Below, in pieces: positions 14,832 through 25,900 of a stretch of 64,000 nucleotides of DNA. Origin of the DNA: Flavobacteriaceae bacterium HL-DH10. GTDB taxonomy: Bacteria > Bacteroidota > Bacteroidia > Flavobacteriales > Flavobacteriaceae. Made by a program: the position numbers and the translations under genes. The stretch lies in the NCBI GenBank assembly GCA_031826515.1, contig CP134536.1, positions 1,438,001 through 1,502,000 of the forward strand, written 5' to 3'. The notes beneath the pieces are model-generated. The model did not search any database. It had not been told where the DNA came from and worked only from the letters and a program-made list of their open reading frames with translations. The first letter of the stretch is position 1; each line of letters starts with the position of its first letter.

Positions 14832-17093
14832 ATGAAATATCTATTTTGGTTTTTAAGTTTACTCTCAACAACATCAAACGCACAACAAATAACGGGAAGT
14901 GTATTTTCTGATGGCGAACCATTACCTTATGTTAATGTATACCTGAAGGGCACTTCCAAAGGCACAACAACTAATGAAAACGGTTTTTATAAACTTAATG
15001 CTATTGAAACAGGAGACTACACAATTATAGCATCTTTTACAGGATATCAGAATCAAAGAAAGAACATAACCATTTCATCGCGTGATATGGTTATAAATTT
15101 CGATTTATTAGAATCTGAAATGCTAGAAGAAGTGGTAGTTACGGGAACTTTAAAAGCAGTTTCACGTTTAGAAAGTCCGGTGCCTGTTGAAGTCTATTCT
15201 CCCGCTTTTTTTAAAAAGAATCCAACTCCAAATATATTCGAAGCTTTACAAAATGTAAATGGTGTACGCCCACAAATCAATTGCAATGTTTGCAACACAG
15301 GAGATATTCATATTAATGGTTTAGAAGGGCCATATACACTTGTTCTTATAGATGGTATGCCAATTGTTAGTGGTTTATCTACAGTATACGGCTTATCTGG
15401 CATTCCCAATTCCTTAATAGAACAAATTGAAATTGTAAAAGGCCCGGCATCTTCTCTTTATGGAAGCGAAGCTGTTGGTGGTCTAATTAATATCATAACC
15501 AAACTTCCAGAAAATGCTCCTAAATTTTTTGCAGATAGTTATACCACTGGTTGGGGAGAAGTGAATCTGGATTTGGGATATAAAGCCAATATAGGATCTA
15601 AAACTAGTCTTCTTACTGGAATCAATTATTTTAATTACAACAATCCAATAGATAATAACAATGATAATTTTACCGATTTAACCCTCCAAAATAGAATTTC
15701 AATATTTCAAAAATGGAATTTTGAACGAAAAAACCAAAGAGCATTTTCTATTGTAGGACGTTATTTTTATGAAGACCGATGGGGAGGTGAAATGCAATGG
15801 AATCCATCATATAGAGGTGGCGATGAAATTTATGGAGAATCTATTTATACATCACGCTTTGAGCTTTTAGGAAAATATCAACTCCCTATTGAAGAAAAAA
15901 TATTGTTTCAGTTTTCATATACAGATCATGATCAAAACTCGGTATATGGCAATGTTCCATATTTGGCACAACAACGTATTGGTTTTGGACAATTTACCTG
16001 GGATAAAACCTTAAAGAATCACGACCTTTTATTTGGAACTTCGTTACGCTATAATTATTACAATGATAACACTCCTGCTACAGAAGTAGCAGATAAGGTT
16101 CTAATTCCATCTGTATTTATACAAGATGAAATAAAACTATACGACAAGCATACATTATTATTAGGAACACGTTATGATTATGACAAAAGACATGGTAATA
16201 TATTCACGCCTCGAATTGCATACAGATTTAAACCTACCGCCAATGATATTTTTAGATTAAATGCCGGAACAGGATTTAGAGTCGTTAACATTTTTACTGA
16301 AGAACATGCCGCATTAACAGGTGCTAGAGACGTTATAATTACAGAGGCATTAAAGCCCGAGCGTTCTTACAATGTTAATATTAATTACTTAAAAAAGTTT
16401 TATACTAAAAGTGGCATGATAATGGGATTAGACATTTCTGCTTGGTATACCCATTTTACCAATTTAATTCTTCCAGATTACGACACAAATCCTAATCAAA
16501 TTATTTACGATAACCTAAACGGAAAAGCTGTTACAAAAGGCGTAAGTTTTAATTATGATGCCATAATTACTAATGGCGTAAAACTGCTGGTTGGAGGTAC
16601 ATATCAAGACGTATCTCAAACAGAAAACAATATTAAAAAACGTCAAATTTTAACGGAGCGCTTTACAGGAACTTGGGCAGCATCGTATAAAAATTATAAA
16701 TACAACCTAACACTAGATTATACGGGTAATATTTATGGACCTATGCGATTGCCTTTATTAGGTGACTTGGATCCTCGTAAAGAAAATTCTCCTGTTTGGA
16801 GCATTCAAAATATTCAGCTAACTTTTGATGGTTTAAATAATTTCGAAATATACGGTGGCGTAAAAAACCTATTAAACTGGACTCCCAATAAAGGAAACCC
16901 TTTTATTATATCAAGAGCACACGACCCTTTTGATAAAAATGTTGATTTTGATAGCAATGGCAACGCTTTGGTAAACGATGACCCTAATAGTCCTAAATAT
17001 AACCCATATGGATTAACATTCGACCCATCATATGTATATGCGCCAAATCAAGGCATTCGCTTATTTTTCGGATTACGTTACTCCATTAAATAA
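14832..17093 (+). CDS. TonB-dependent outer-membrane receptor
   Basis: 753 residues. Signal peptide about 1-17 (STTSNAQQ). The carboxypeptidase-regulatory-like domain (about 19-105) has the usual GEPLPYVNVYLKGTSKGTTTNENG motif. The plug (about 115-230) includes LIDGMPIVSG and IEIVKGPASSLYGSEAVGGLINIITK. A 22-strand barrel follows, ending in FFGLRYSIK. The short CNVCNTGDIHINGLEGPYT segment in the plug is characteristic of receptors for metals or metal chelates. Position between two Feo systems and behind a DtxR-type operator supports iron or manganese uptake; the exact ligand is unknown. Confidence 0.93.
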   Translation: MKYLFWFLSLLSTTSNAQQITGSVFSDGEPLPYVNVYLKGTSKGTTTNENGFYKLNAIETGDYTIIASFTGYQNQRKNITISSRDMVINFDLLESEMLEEVVVTGTLKAVSRLESPVPVEVYSPAFFKKNPTPNIFEALQNVNGVRPQINCNVCNTGDIHINGLEGPYTLVLIDGMPIVSGLSTVYGLSGIPNSLIEQIEIVKGPASSLYGSEAVGGLINIITKLPENAPKFFADSYTTGWGEVNLDLGYKANIGSKTSLLTGINYFNYNNPIDNNNDNFTDLTLQNRISIFQKWNFERKNQRAFSIVGRYFYEDRWGGEMQWNPSYRGGDEIYGESIYTSRFELLGKYQLPIEEKILFQFSYTDHDQNSVYGNVPYLAQQRIGFGQFTWDKTLKNHDLLFGTSLRYNYYNDNTPATEVADKVLIPSVFIQDEIKLYDKHTLLLGTRYDYDKRHGNIFTPRIAYRFKPTANDIFRLNAGTGFRVVNIFTEEHAALTGARDVIITEALKPERSYNVNINYLKKFYTKSGMIMGLDISAWYTHFTNLILPDYDTNPNQIIYDNLNGKAVTKGVSFNYDAIITNGVKLLVGGTYQDVSQTENNIKKRQILTERFTGTWAASYKNYKYNLTLDYTGNIYGPMRLPLLGDLDPRKENSPVWSIQNIQLTFDGLNNFEIYGGVKNLLNWTPNKGNPFIISRAHDPFDKNVDFDSNGNALVNDDPNSPKYNPYGLTFDPSYVYAPNQGIRLFFGLRYSIK

Positions 17094-17146
17094 ATCTAAC
17101 AATGGGATATATTAAAAGACAATCAAATGATGTTTTAAAATCTACA

Positions 17147-18565
17147 TTAAAAAGCTAATCTCCAAAACTGAGCTACTAAAAAGGTTACCACAAAGCCTAA
17201 AATAACTGGCATAATAGACGCAAAAACTGTCCATTTCACACTTTTGGTTTCTTTATAAATGGTATAAATTGTCGTACTACAGGGGTTATGTAACAAACTA
17301 AACAACATGAGGTTTATAGCTGTTAAAAGCGTCCAACCACCTGCCCTTAAAATATCGGCTGTGGCATTCATAGAGTCTAATTCAAACATCACTCCAGCGC
17401 CTTGTCCTCCAGAAACCCCAGTAACCATAACGGTTAGCATTAAAATGGTTGGAATTACAATTTCATTGGCAGGAATAGCGACTATATAAGCTAATAAAAT
17501 AACACCATTTAATCCTAAAAGAAACCCGAAACCGTCTAGCGAATGTATCGTCCAAGCCGCAATACTTTCGTTACCTATATAAACATTAGAGATTATCCAG
17601 ATAACCGCACCAGCAGGTGCTGCAAAAACAATTGCTCGCCATAATACAATTAAAGTTCTATCAATTAATGAGGTGTAAATGGTTTTCCAAAAACGAGGCG
17701 GTCTATAAGGCGGTAATTCTAAATTAAAAGTAGACACTTCTCCTTTTAAAAGTGTTTTAGATAACGCCCAAGATACCGTAAACATAAAAGCCATACCTAA
17801 AACAGCAATACCAATAACAGCTAATAGCGATACAATACTTGAAAATGATTCGGGAACCACAGCACCAATAAAAATAGTAGCTATTAATATTTGAGTAGGC
17901 CAACGCCCGTTACACAACGAAAAATTATTCGTAATAATAGCAATTAAACGCTCTCTAGGACTATCAATAATTCGCGTTGCAACAACACCAGCTGCATTAC
18001 AACCAAAACCCATACTCATGGTTAAGGCTTGTTTACCATGTGCGCCAGATTTTTTAAATAAACTATCTAAATTAAAAGCGACACGTGGCAAATAACCAAA
18101 ATCTTCCAACAGGGTAAACATGGGAAAAAATATCGCCATAGGTGGTAACATTACCGCTATTACCCAAGCAACTGCTAAATAAACACCATCAATTAAAAAT
18201 CCATTAAGCCACCAAGGCATATTTATACTTGCAGCACCACTTTTAAGTACCGGATGAATGGTATCTAATAATAATTCTGCTAATAATGATGAAGGATAAT
18301 TTGCACCTATAATGGTTAACCAGAGCACAACTCCTAAAATTAAAAACATAATAGGAAATCCGAATATCTTACTCGTTACTATTTTATCTATTTTAGAATC
18401 TAAACGAAAGCGTTTTTTCGAATTATCTACTTGAACACTATCTTTTACAATATTGGCAGCATCGGCATAAATACTCTCCGTTAAGTTATCATGAAAATCA
18501 TCACCAATTTGCCAGCGCAATTCATTAGATAATTCAATAATATGGTCTATATTTTTTTGATTCAT
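17147..18565 (-). CDS. FeoB membrane (Gate) domain, split-FeoB C-terminal half
   Basis: 472 residues with about nine hydrophobic segments and FeoB Gate signatures: [24 protein letters not shown] and, near the C-terminus, [17 protein letters not shown]. There is no G domain. The GTPase half is the preceding gene, 10 bases upstream, in a different frame with its own complete domain. Together they equal one FeoB. Split FeoB genes of this type occur in Bacteroidetes, so this need not be a recent break. Last gene of the operon 21021-17147. The gap to the convergent receptor gene is only 53 bases. Confidence 0.9.
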   Translation of the reverse strand: MNQKNIDHIIELSNELRWQIGDDFHDNLTESIYADAANIVKDSVQVDNSKKRFRLDSKIDKIVTSKIFGFPIMFLILGVVLWLTIIGANYPSSLLAELLLDTIHPVLKSGAASINMPWWLNGFLIDGVYLAVAWVIAVMLPPMAIFFPMFTLLEDFGYLPRVAFNLDSLFKKSGAHGKQALTMSMGFGCNAAGVVATRIIDSPRERLIAIITNNFSLCNGRWPTQILIATIFIGAVVPESFSSIVSLLAVIGIAVLGMAFMFTVSWALSKTLLKGEVSTFNLELPPYRPPRFWKTIYTSLIDRTLIVLWRAIVFAAPAGAVIWIISNVYIGNESIAAWTIHSLDGFGFLLGLNGVILLAYIVAIPANEIVIPTILMLTVMVTGVSGGQGAGVMFELDSMNATADILRAGGWTLLTAINLMLFSLLHNPCSTTIYTIYKETKSVKWTVFASIMPVILGFVVTFLVAQFWRLAF

Positions 18566-18575
18566 TTGCTATATT

Positions 18576-19340
18576 TTAAACGAGTTCACCTGTTCTTAAA
18601 GCATTAATAATTTGCGCATCGCCTTCTAATAATCTGAAAGCAACCCATCTACTATTAGGAATACCTGGAAACTCTTTTTTAATTTCGGCAGCAAGTGTTT
18701 TAACTGCTTTTTCAATATTTTCAGGCACACTTTTAATTCTATGAGGTTTGCAAACAATTGTACCATTAGCAATTTCACTAATGGTTTGAATCAATTCAGG
18801 AATACCTTCATTAAATCGAGCACTAGTAGGCACCACAGGAATTCCTAAATCTTTCGAAAGTGTTCGTATATCAATAGAAATATGGTTTCGTTTGGCTTCA
18901 TCCATTAAATTTAAACACAGAACCGCCTTATCGGTAATTTCTAATATTTGAATGACAAGATTTAAATTACGCTCTAATCGATTCGCATCGGCAACAATAA
19001 CCGTAACATCGGGTTTTCCAAAAAGAATAAAATCTCTTGCGGCTTCTTCATCTTCAGATGTAGAAAGCAATGAATACGTTCCTGGTAAATCGACCAATTT
19101 ATATTTATTGGTATTGTATTCAAATCCGCCTTCGGCTCTAGTAACTGTTTTTCCTGGCCAATTACCTGTATGTTGCCTTAATCCAGTTAAAGCATTAAAC
19201 ACCGTACTTTTTCCTGTATTTGGGTTACCTGCCAACGCCACTACAAAATCGAAATTATCGGTTCGTACACCTAATTTTTTTAAGCCTTCAGCATTAAAAT
19301 GAGCACAGGTATCGCAAGCACTTTTTACTTTTGTATCCAT
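18576..19340 (-). CDS. FeoB GTPase domain, split-FeoB N-terminal half
   Basis: 254 residues. It begins with a short Cys motif (CDTC, residues 9-12) that the intact FeoB at 11750 lacks. G1 GNPNTGKS (38-45), G2 [10 protein letters not shown]3 DLPGTYS, G4 NLMDEA, then the helical GDP-release region ending at [18 protein letters not shown]. The protein stops where the membrane domain would begin. It lies 3 bases after the DtxR-FeoA fusion and 10 before the Gate gene, so all are one operon. The Cys pair might bind iron or sense redox; inference. Confidence 0.92.
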   Translation of the reverse strand: MDTKVKSACDTCAHFNAEGLKKLGVRTDNFDFVVALAGNPNTGKSTVFNALTGLRQHTGNWPGKTVTRAEGGFEYNTNKYKLVDLPGTYSLLSTSEDEEAARDFILFGKPDVTVIVADANRLERNLNLVIQILEITDKAVLCLNLMDEAKRNHISIDIRTLSKDLGIPVVPTSARFNEGIPELIQTISEIANGTIVCKPHRIKSVPENIEKAVKTLAAEIKKEFPGIPNSRWVAFRLLEGDAQIINALRTGELV

Positions 19341-19343
19341 GAT

Positions 19344-20366
19344 TTAATCTTTTTTAATAAGGATTTTTTTAGCTTGGTCTTTTCGTAACGCAATAGACGT
19401 TCCTTTAATTAAATAAGCGTGTGGTTCTCCCAAGGGGTTCATAAGATCAATACTAATATCTGCACCTTTTACAAATCCTAAATCCAGTAACCTTCTTCTG
19501 CTTTCGCCTCGACTTTCTTTAGAAATTCCTATAATTTTAGCCGTATCAGATTCTTTTAAACTCGATAATCTAGCAATATTATCTTCTATAACAACTTCTT
19601 GTTCAATAGGTGCTACGGTTAAATTTGCAGCTACAATAGGTGCTAATTTAAACTCCTCTCCTTCCGATTGAAAAACAATTCGGGTCGTATTATTTTCAAT
19701 CACTTTAATAAGTGATCCTATATGAATGTTTTCGGCTAAAATCTGTTTATAAATAATTTCTGGTTCATCTTCTATATGCGTAATTCTACCAATAGAATTT
19801 ACCGGAAGCAAGGGCAATTCTACACCATTAACCTCGGCTATTTTACCTGTTCTTGTTGGAATAGGATCCCCGTGCGGATCAAACTTTGGGTTTCCTAAAC
19901 GAGCAGCAAGTGTATTGGTTTCATCATGACTAAGCTTATGCTCCATCTTTTCTGCTCTATCATGCCATTCGGTTTTATGAAACCCTGTTTTATCGGCTAA
20001 ATAACGTTCCCAAAGCCGATGGACTCTAACAATGCGAACCGCATATTCTCTGCCTGTTTCTGTTAATTTTAAAATATCTGATTCAAAATAAATTAAATCA
20101 TTAATTGTCATTTTTTTTACGGCTTCTACAATGCTATTATGATTAAAATCTAAAACCTGAACCAAAGTTTTCATATCGACTTTGTTTCCTGAATTTTCAA
20201 AATGATATAACTGCTTTAAAATGTCTTCAATTATTGTTTTTTCATTGCTCTTTAAATTCTTTTTAAGAATCCAAAACCAGCCTTTTGTTGGTCTAAATAA
20301 CACAAAAAGCAATACTGTTATGACAAAAAATATAATAAGTGCCGATATTGGATTATATGTATTCAT
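19344..20366 (-). CDS. Membrane-anchored DtxR-like / FeoA fusion protein
   Basis: 340 residues. N-terminal membrane helix (about 8-27, SALIIFFVITVLLFVLF), then a DtxR-like winged helix (about 40-110) and metal/dimerisation domain with RVHRLWERYL, RAEKMEHKLS and FDPHGDPIPT, and C-terminal FeoA/SH3-like domains, the last (about 265-340) with SRRRLLDLGFVKGADISI and SIALRKDQA. FeoA stimulates FeoB. A regulator-type module anchored in the membrane next to its transporter suggests metal sensing on FeoB itself rather than DNA binding. That is inference; the wing residues may still bind DNA. It lies between the dtxR gene and the FeoB GTPase gene, gaps of 1 and 3 bases. Confidence 0.85.
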   Translation of the reverse strand: MNTYNPISALIIFFVITVLLFVLFRPTKGWFWILKKNLKSNEKTIIEDILKQLYHFENSGNKVDMKTLVQVLDFNHNSIVEAVKKMTINDLIYFESDILKLTETGREYAVRIVRVHRLWERYLADKTGFHKTEWHDRAEKMEHKLSHDETNTLAARLGNPKFDPHGDPIPTRTGKIAEVNGVELPLLPVNSIGRITHIEDEPEIIYKQILAENIHIGSLIKVIENNTTRIVFQSEGEEFKLAPIVAANLTVAPIEQEVVIEDNIARLSSLKESDTAKIIGISKESRGESRRRLLDLGFVKGADISIDLMNPLGEPHAYLIKGTSIALRKDQAKKILIKKD

Positions 20367-20367
20367 A

Positions 20368-21021
20368 TTAAATACTTAAGTATAAATTTTGAGCAACTTC
20401 TTTAGAAATAATCATTTTTTTAAATTTGGTTTCTATAGTTAACGAATTATCAAAAGGTTCAAAATCTAAAACCTTAATAGCGTCTCCTAATGCCAAATTA
20501 TTCTTGTTTAAATATTTTAGAAACACATCAGATGAATTTTTCACTAATGCTAAAACACCTTCTTTTCCTGTTTCTAAATCTAAAATATTCACACTTTTTA
20601 CAGGCGCATAATTTCCGTCTTTATCTGGTATAGGGTCACCATGTGGATCGTGTGTGGGGTTTCCTAAAAAATCATCTAATTCGTTTACTAATTTTAACGA
20701 TTTTATATGTTCTAACTGTTCTGCTACATCATGAACCTCATCCCAAGAAAAATTCAACTTTTCTACTAAAAACACTTCCCATAGGCGATGTTTTCTAATA
20801 ACCAAAGCTGCTGCCATACGCCCTTTTTCGGTTAGACTAACCCCTTGATATTTAACATAATTAGCTAAGTCTTTTTCAGCTAATTTTTTAATCATATCGG
20901 TAACCGAAGAGGCTTTAGACTCTATTTTTTTTGCAATTGCATTCGTACTTACAGCAAGACTTCCTTGTTGCCCTAACTGATAAATAGCTTTTAAATAATT
21001 TTCTTCTGATAGTGAAACCAT
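20368..21021 (-). CDS. DtxR/MntR-family metal-dependent regulator, second copy
   Basis: 217 residues, closely related to the protein at 14067-14732 along its whole length (both start xxxLxEENYxKxIYQLG and share RKHRLWEVFLVEKLNFSWDE, EQLEHIKS and HDPHGDPIP). Winged helix-turn-helix, metal-binding dimerisation domain and C-terminal SH3-like domain are all present. First gene of the split-feoB operon, with a TTTAGATTAGACTAAA operator and TATCTTTG -7 box upstream, so autoregulation is likely. The two regulators probably arose by duplication and may share sites. Confidence 0.92.
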   Translation of the reverse strand: MVSLSEENYLKAIYQLGQQGSLAVSTNAIAKKIESKASSVTDMIKKLAEKDLANYVKYQGVSLTEKGRMAAALVIRKHRLWEVFLVEKLNFSWDEVHDVAEQLEHIKSLKLVNELDDFLGNPTHDPHGDPIPDKDGNYAPVKSVNILDLETGKEGVLALVKNSSDVFLKYLNKNNLALGDAIKVLDFEPFDNSLTIETKFKKMIISKEVAQNLYLSI

Positions 21022-21039
21022 ATTCTAAAAAATATAATA

Positions 21040-21091
21040 CAAAGATACAGTAATTTACCTTAAAGTAAAAATACTTTTAGATTAGACTAAA
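21040..21091 (-). promoter_or_regulatory. Promoter and operator of the second feo operon
   Basis: On the minus strand TATCTTTG (21040-21047) fits the TAnnTTTG -7 box, 19 bases before the dtxR start. The palindrome TTTAGATTAGACTAAA (21076-21091) lies about 28 bases further upstream, over the -33 region. It differs at one position from the site at 14786. Confidence 0.7.
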
Positions 21092-21155
21092 AATAATAAA
21101 CTTTCAGAAATACCAAATCAAATATCTAATAACAAATTATTTATATCTTAGTAAA

Positions 21156-21515
21156 ATGGCACAACACAACGAACTTGGTAAAAAAGGAGAGCAATTAGCC
21201 GTTGATTTTCTGTTGAAAAACGATTACCAGATTATAGAGCGTAATTACCGTTTTGAAAAAGCCGAAGTTGATATTATTGCCAAAAAAAATGACATATTAG
21301 CTGTTATTGAAGTAAAAACACGTTCGACAGTAGATTTTGGAAATCCGCAAGATTTTGTAAAACCGAAACAAATTCAACGCCTTGTAAAAGCTGTTGATGA
21401 CTATGTGAGTGTAAACGATTTAGATGTAGAAGTCCGCTTTGATATTATTGCGATTGTGAAAGCAGGTGGCACTTTCAATATTGAACATTTAGAAAACGCC
21501 TTTTATCATTTTTAA
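21156..21515 (+). CDS. YraN family (UPF0102) nuclease-fold protein
   Basis: 119 residues, the usual family length. The PD-(D/E)XK-like core is visible: GKKGEQLAVDFL helix, then AEVDIIAKKNDILAVIEVKTR with D near 39 and E-V-K as the metal site. The family is near universal and linked to recombination or repair, but no activity is firmly established. Single gene, diverging from the dtxR operon and converging on the TlpA-like gene. Confidence 0.93.
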   Translation: MAQHNELGKKGEQLAVDFLLKNDYQIIERNYRFEKAEVDIIAKKNDILAVIEVKTRSTVDFGNPQDFVKPKQIQRLVKAVDDYVSVNDLDVEVRFDIIAIVKAGGTFNIEHLENAFYHF

Positions 21516-21604
21516 ATCCTTTGTTATTTATTCATTAAGCAAAAAAGAATTTACACTAAAATTTAGAGTCTAAAATAGATTTCTGTTTTCCTAGGAACGA
21601 CAAA

Positions 21605-22933
21605 CTATTCTTCAAAAAAAGCTTTTACAGCCTCTAAATCTTCTGGTTTTGCTATGATGTGTTTCTCTTTATCTAAAATGAAATAGGTTGGTGTTGCTGT
21701 TACTCCATAATCATTCCCTATATCATTTTCCCATTTACCTAACCCAAGCACATGAATAAAATTTGGTAATTTTAAAATTCTATTTTTCCACAATTTATCA
21801 TTATCTTCTAAACCAATGGCAATGACTTGAGTCTTTCCTTTGTCTTGAGATTTCACAAAAGCATCTAAACGCGGAACCTCATCTAAGCAATGTGAACACG
21901 TGCTATTCCAAAACAAAACAATGTAGTTTTCAGCAGTATTTAATGCACTTAAATTTTTAGTTATTTTCTTGTTGTCTTTTTCAATTTCTATTGAAAAATC
22001 GGGTGCTTTTTCACCTAAAGAAACCCTTTTAAACAACAATAAATCTTTAACTAATTGTTGATCGTTTAAAGCTAAAGCAACATCTATTAAATACGTTTCA
22101 GAAATATAATTTGCAACAGACTCATTTCCTAAATCAGCAAGTTGCTGCCATAAATCTAATAAAAGAATCCTCTTAATCTTATTAGGAGCTGTTTTCATAG
22201 CACCATAAAAAACATCGATATTCTTTTTATAGTTTGCTTCTTCATCTAACGTTTCAGAAGTCATTCCGAACACATAATTTAACATGCGCTCTTCTAAAAA
22301 ACTAGAGCTTTGTAATGTTATATTATTAAAATCTACATAATCAAAATAATGTGCTTCTAAATTTTTAATATATGTTTTTACATTTTCATATTTTTTAGGA
22401 ATATATGGTTTATTAGCTTTAATAAATTGAAGTGCAATAGTACCTTTCGCTGCTTTTTCAAAACTTAACTGCGTATCTCTTTGTGTTTTAAAGATGGCTT
22501 TTAACGCTGTAGTATCTTTACTTTGTTGTCTATAATAATTACCAATACTTTGAGTAACCATAGACATGCTATTCGTATAAGACGCTAATAGTTTATTTTC
22601 TGAAGAAGATGTAAATTTTACACCTGTTTCCGAATTAAAAGTAAGTACTATATCTTCTTTTCCATTATAAATAATATCAAAATTATAATCTTCTTGCGGT
22701 ACAGCATATACTAATTTATACATGCCTTTTGCTGCTGTAGAATCTAATTGAAACTGAAAGCTTCCGTCCTCTTTTATTTCTGCATTAGTAATATATTCTG
22801 AAATGGTAGGCATCGCCTTATACAATAAAGCAACATTATAGTCTTTAGCTGGAGAGAATATTCCTTTTATGGTATGCTGAGCAAAAAGAAATGTTGGCAA
22901 TAAAACTACCAAGACAATAATTCGGTTTAACAT
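21605..22933 (-). CDS. TlpA-like thioredoxin family protein
   Basis: 442 residues. Signal peptide about 1-18 (LLPTFLFAQ). The N-terminal half (about 20-300) is the helical and DUF4369-like region common in Bacteroidetes thiol proteins. The C-terminal thioredoxin fold starts GEKAPDFSIEI (about 308), with redox pair C346-S-H-C349 (FWNSTCSHC) and cis-proline region GVTATPTYFI. It is a periplasmic or envelope thiol oxidoreductase; its partner is unknown. It lies 37 bases after mfd on the same strand, so they may be co-transcribed. Confidence 0.9.
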   Translation of the reverse strand: MLNRIIVLVVLLPTFLFAQHTIKGIFSPAKDYNVALLYKAMPTISEYITNAEIKEDGSFQFQLDSTAAKGMYKLVYAVPQEDYNFDIIYNGKEDIVLTFNSETGVKFTSSSENKLLASYTNSMSMVTQSIGNYYRQQSKDTTALKAIFKTQRDTQLSFEKAAKGTIALQFIKANKPYIPKKYENVKTYIKNLEAHYFDYVDFNNITLQSSSFLEERMLNYVFGMTSETLDEEANYKKNIDVFYGAMKTAPNKIKRILLLDLWQQLADLGNESVANYISETYLIDVALALNDQQLVKDLLLFKRVSLGEKAPDFSIEIEKDNKKITKNLSALNTAENYIVLFWNSTCSHCLDEVPRLDAFVKSQDKGKTQVIAIGLEDNDKLWKNRILKLPNFIHVLGLGKWENDIGNDYGVTATPTYFILDKEKHIIAKPEDLEAVKAFFEE

Positions 22934-22970
22934 GGATACTAATTTATTTATATTTCATAAAAATCAATAA

Positions 22971-25900
22971 TCAAGCCACAATAGGTTTTAATAATTCTAA
23001 TGCTTGTTTTACAGATTTAACAGATTCAAAAGTTAATAATAATCGCAAACCATTACGCGTTTGCTTTTCTTTCATTTTACAAATACTAGGATTTTTTTGT
23101 ACAAATTGAAGTACTTTAGTAAATCCATTACTTTGATAAAAGTTACTCTGCTGGTCGGTTATAAAATAGCCTACAAATTTACCTTTTTTCATGATAATTT
23201 TCTCGAAACCTATTTTAGTAGCCAACCACTTTATTTGGACACTATTTAATAAATCGGTCACTTGACTTGGCAACTCTCCAAAACGATCGATTAATTCTTT
23301 TTCAAAGGTCTGTAATTCTACTTCAGTTTTTAAATTATTTAGCTGAGTGTACAAATTTAAACGTTCAGCAATATTATTTACATAATCATCTGGAAATAGC
23401 AATTCAAAATCGGAGTCGATAGTCACTTCTTTTACATAAACTTTATCGGCTTCATCTTCATTATACAAATCTTTAAACTCATTTTCTTTAAGTTCATCAA
23501 TAGCTTCGTTTAATATTTTCTGATAGGTATCAAACCCTATTTCATTTATAAATCCGCTTTGTTCACCGCCTAATAAATCGCCAGCGCCACGAATTTCTAA
23601 ATCTTTCATAGCAATATTAAATCCGCTTCCTAATTCTGTAAACTGCTCTAAAGCTGTAATTCGTTTTCTAGCATCGTCCGTCATTGCCGAATACTCAGGC
23701 GTTATAAAATAACAAAATGCTTTTTTATTACTTCGTCCAACACGACCACGCATTTGGTGCAAATCACTCAATCCGAAATTATTAGCATTATTTATAAAAA
23801 TGGTGTTTGCATTAGGTACATCAAGACCACTTTCAACAATGGTTGTACTTACTAATACATCAAAAGCGCCATCCATAAACGATAACATAAGTTGCTCAAG
23901 TTTTTTACCTTCCATTTGACCATGACCAATGCCTATTTTAGCATCGGGAACCAAACGCTGAATCATACCAGCCACTTCTTTTATATTTTCAATACGGTTA
24001 TGAATAAAAAATATTTGTCCGCCGCGTTCAATTTCATAACTCACGGCATCACGAATACTTTCTTCATTAAATCGAATAACATGACTTTCTATAGGATAAC
24101 GATTAGGAGGTGGCGTTGTTATAACCGATAAATCGCGTGCTGCCATTAAACTAAATTGAAGCGTACGCGGAATAGGTGTTGCGGTTAATGTTAACACATC
24201 TACATTATCTTTTAGTGTTTTTAGCTTTTCTTTTACGGCAACTCCAAATTTTTGTTCTTCGTCAACAATAAGAAGTCCTAAATCTTTGAATTTTACATTT
24301 TTATTAACAAGCTGATGCGTCCCAATAATGATATCAACTTTCCCAGCTTCTAAAGCCTCAAGGGTTTCTCTTTTTTCTTTAGCCGTTCTAAATCGGTTTA
24401 AATAATCGACCGTTACAGGGAATTCTTTTAAACGAGCTGCAAAAGTTCTTGAATGCTGATATGCCAAAATGGTTGTTGGCACTAAAACAGCGACCTGCTT
24501 TCCGTTATCCACCGCTTTAAAAGCCGCACGAATAGCAACTTCCGTTTTACCAAAACCAACATCGCCACAAACCAATCTATCCATGGGGCGTTCGCTTTCC
24601 ATATCCACTTTTATATCGGCAGTCGCAGTACTTTGGTCTGGTGTATCTTCGTAAATAAAAGATGCCTCTAACTCGTGTTGCATGTAACTATCTGGTTTGT
24701 ATTGATAGCCTTTTTCGGTTTTACGTTTGGCGTAAAGTTTTATCAAATTAAACGCTACATGTTTTACACGTGCTTTTGTTTTAGCTTTTAAAGTTTTCCA
24801 AGCGGCACTACCAAGTTTGTAAATTTTTGGTGGTTTCCCATCTTTTCCATTAAACTTGGTGATTTTATGAAGGGAATGGATGCTTAAATACAACACATCG
24901 CGCTCACCATAAACCAACTTAATAGCTTCCTGTTTTTTACCTTCTACATCTATTTTTTGAAGTCCTCCAAATCGCCCAATACCATGATCTATATGCGTAA
25001 CATAATCGCCAATATCTAAATTTGTAAGTTCTTTTAAAGTGATGGCTTGCTTTTTAGCATAGCCATTTTTAACATGGAACTTATGGTAACGTTCAAAAAT
25101 CTGATGATCTGTATAACAAACTATTTTAGAATCATGATCTACAAAGCCTTGATGTAATGATAAAACGATGGTTTTATAATGAACATCTTCTTCTACATCA
25201 TCAAAAATATCATGAAATCGTTTGGCTTGTTGTTCACTAACACAGGCTATATAATTAGTATAGCCTTTATCGTGATTGGTGTTTAAATCTTCAATTAACA
25301 AATTGAATTGCTTATTGAATGAAGGTTGTGGCGAGGTATTAAATTCTATTGATTGCGATGCATTAGTTGCACTAAACAAAGCAGAATTACCAAACTCAAC
25401 AATAGAAAACTCTAATAACTGCCTTTTTAGCATTTCAGAATTACAAAACAGCTCGTTTGGTTCGGCATGCTTAATATCTGACGACAGTGTTTTAAAGGCT
25501 TCTTCTGCTTTGATATAAAAATCGTCTATTCTTGAAAAGAATAAATCGGCATTTTTAAAATAAACAACTGTTTTTTGAGCAATATATTTTAAAAAACTTT
25601 GACGTTTTTCTTCTAATAATTTATTGGCAACATTAGGGATAATGTTTATTTTTTTTATCTGCTCTATAGATAATTGTGTCTCGACATCAAAGGTTCTAAT
25701 GCTATCAACCTCATCACCAAAAAACTCGATTCTATAAGGCTGGTCGTGCGAAAACGAAAACACATCTACAATACCACCACGTACCGAAAACTCTCCAGGT
25801 TCGGTAACAAAATCGACTCGTTTAAATTGATATTCGAACAATACTTCATTTACAAAATCGATAGATAAATTATCATTAACCGATACTTTTAAGGTATGGC

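Noticed and set aside
17147-19340. Split FeoB as a sequencing frameshift
   Set aside because: The two frames are separated by a stop, 10 non-coding bases and a new start exactly at the domain boundary, with both domains complete; split FeoB genes are known in this phylum.
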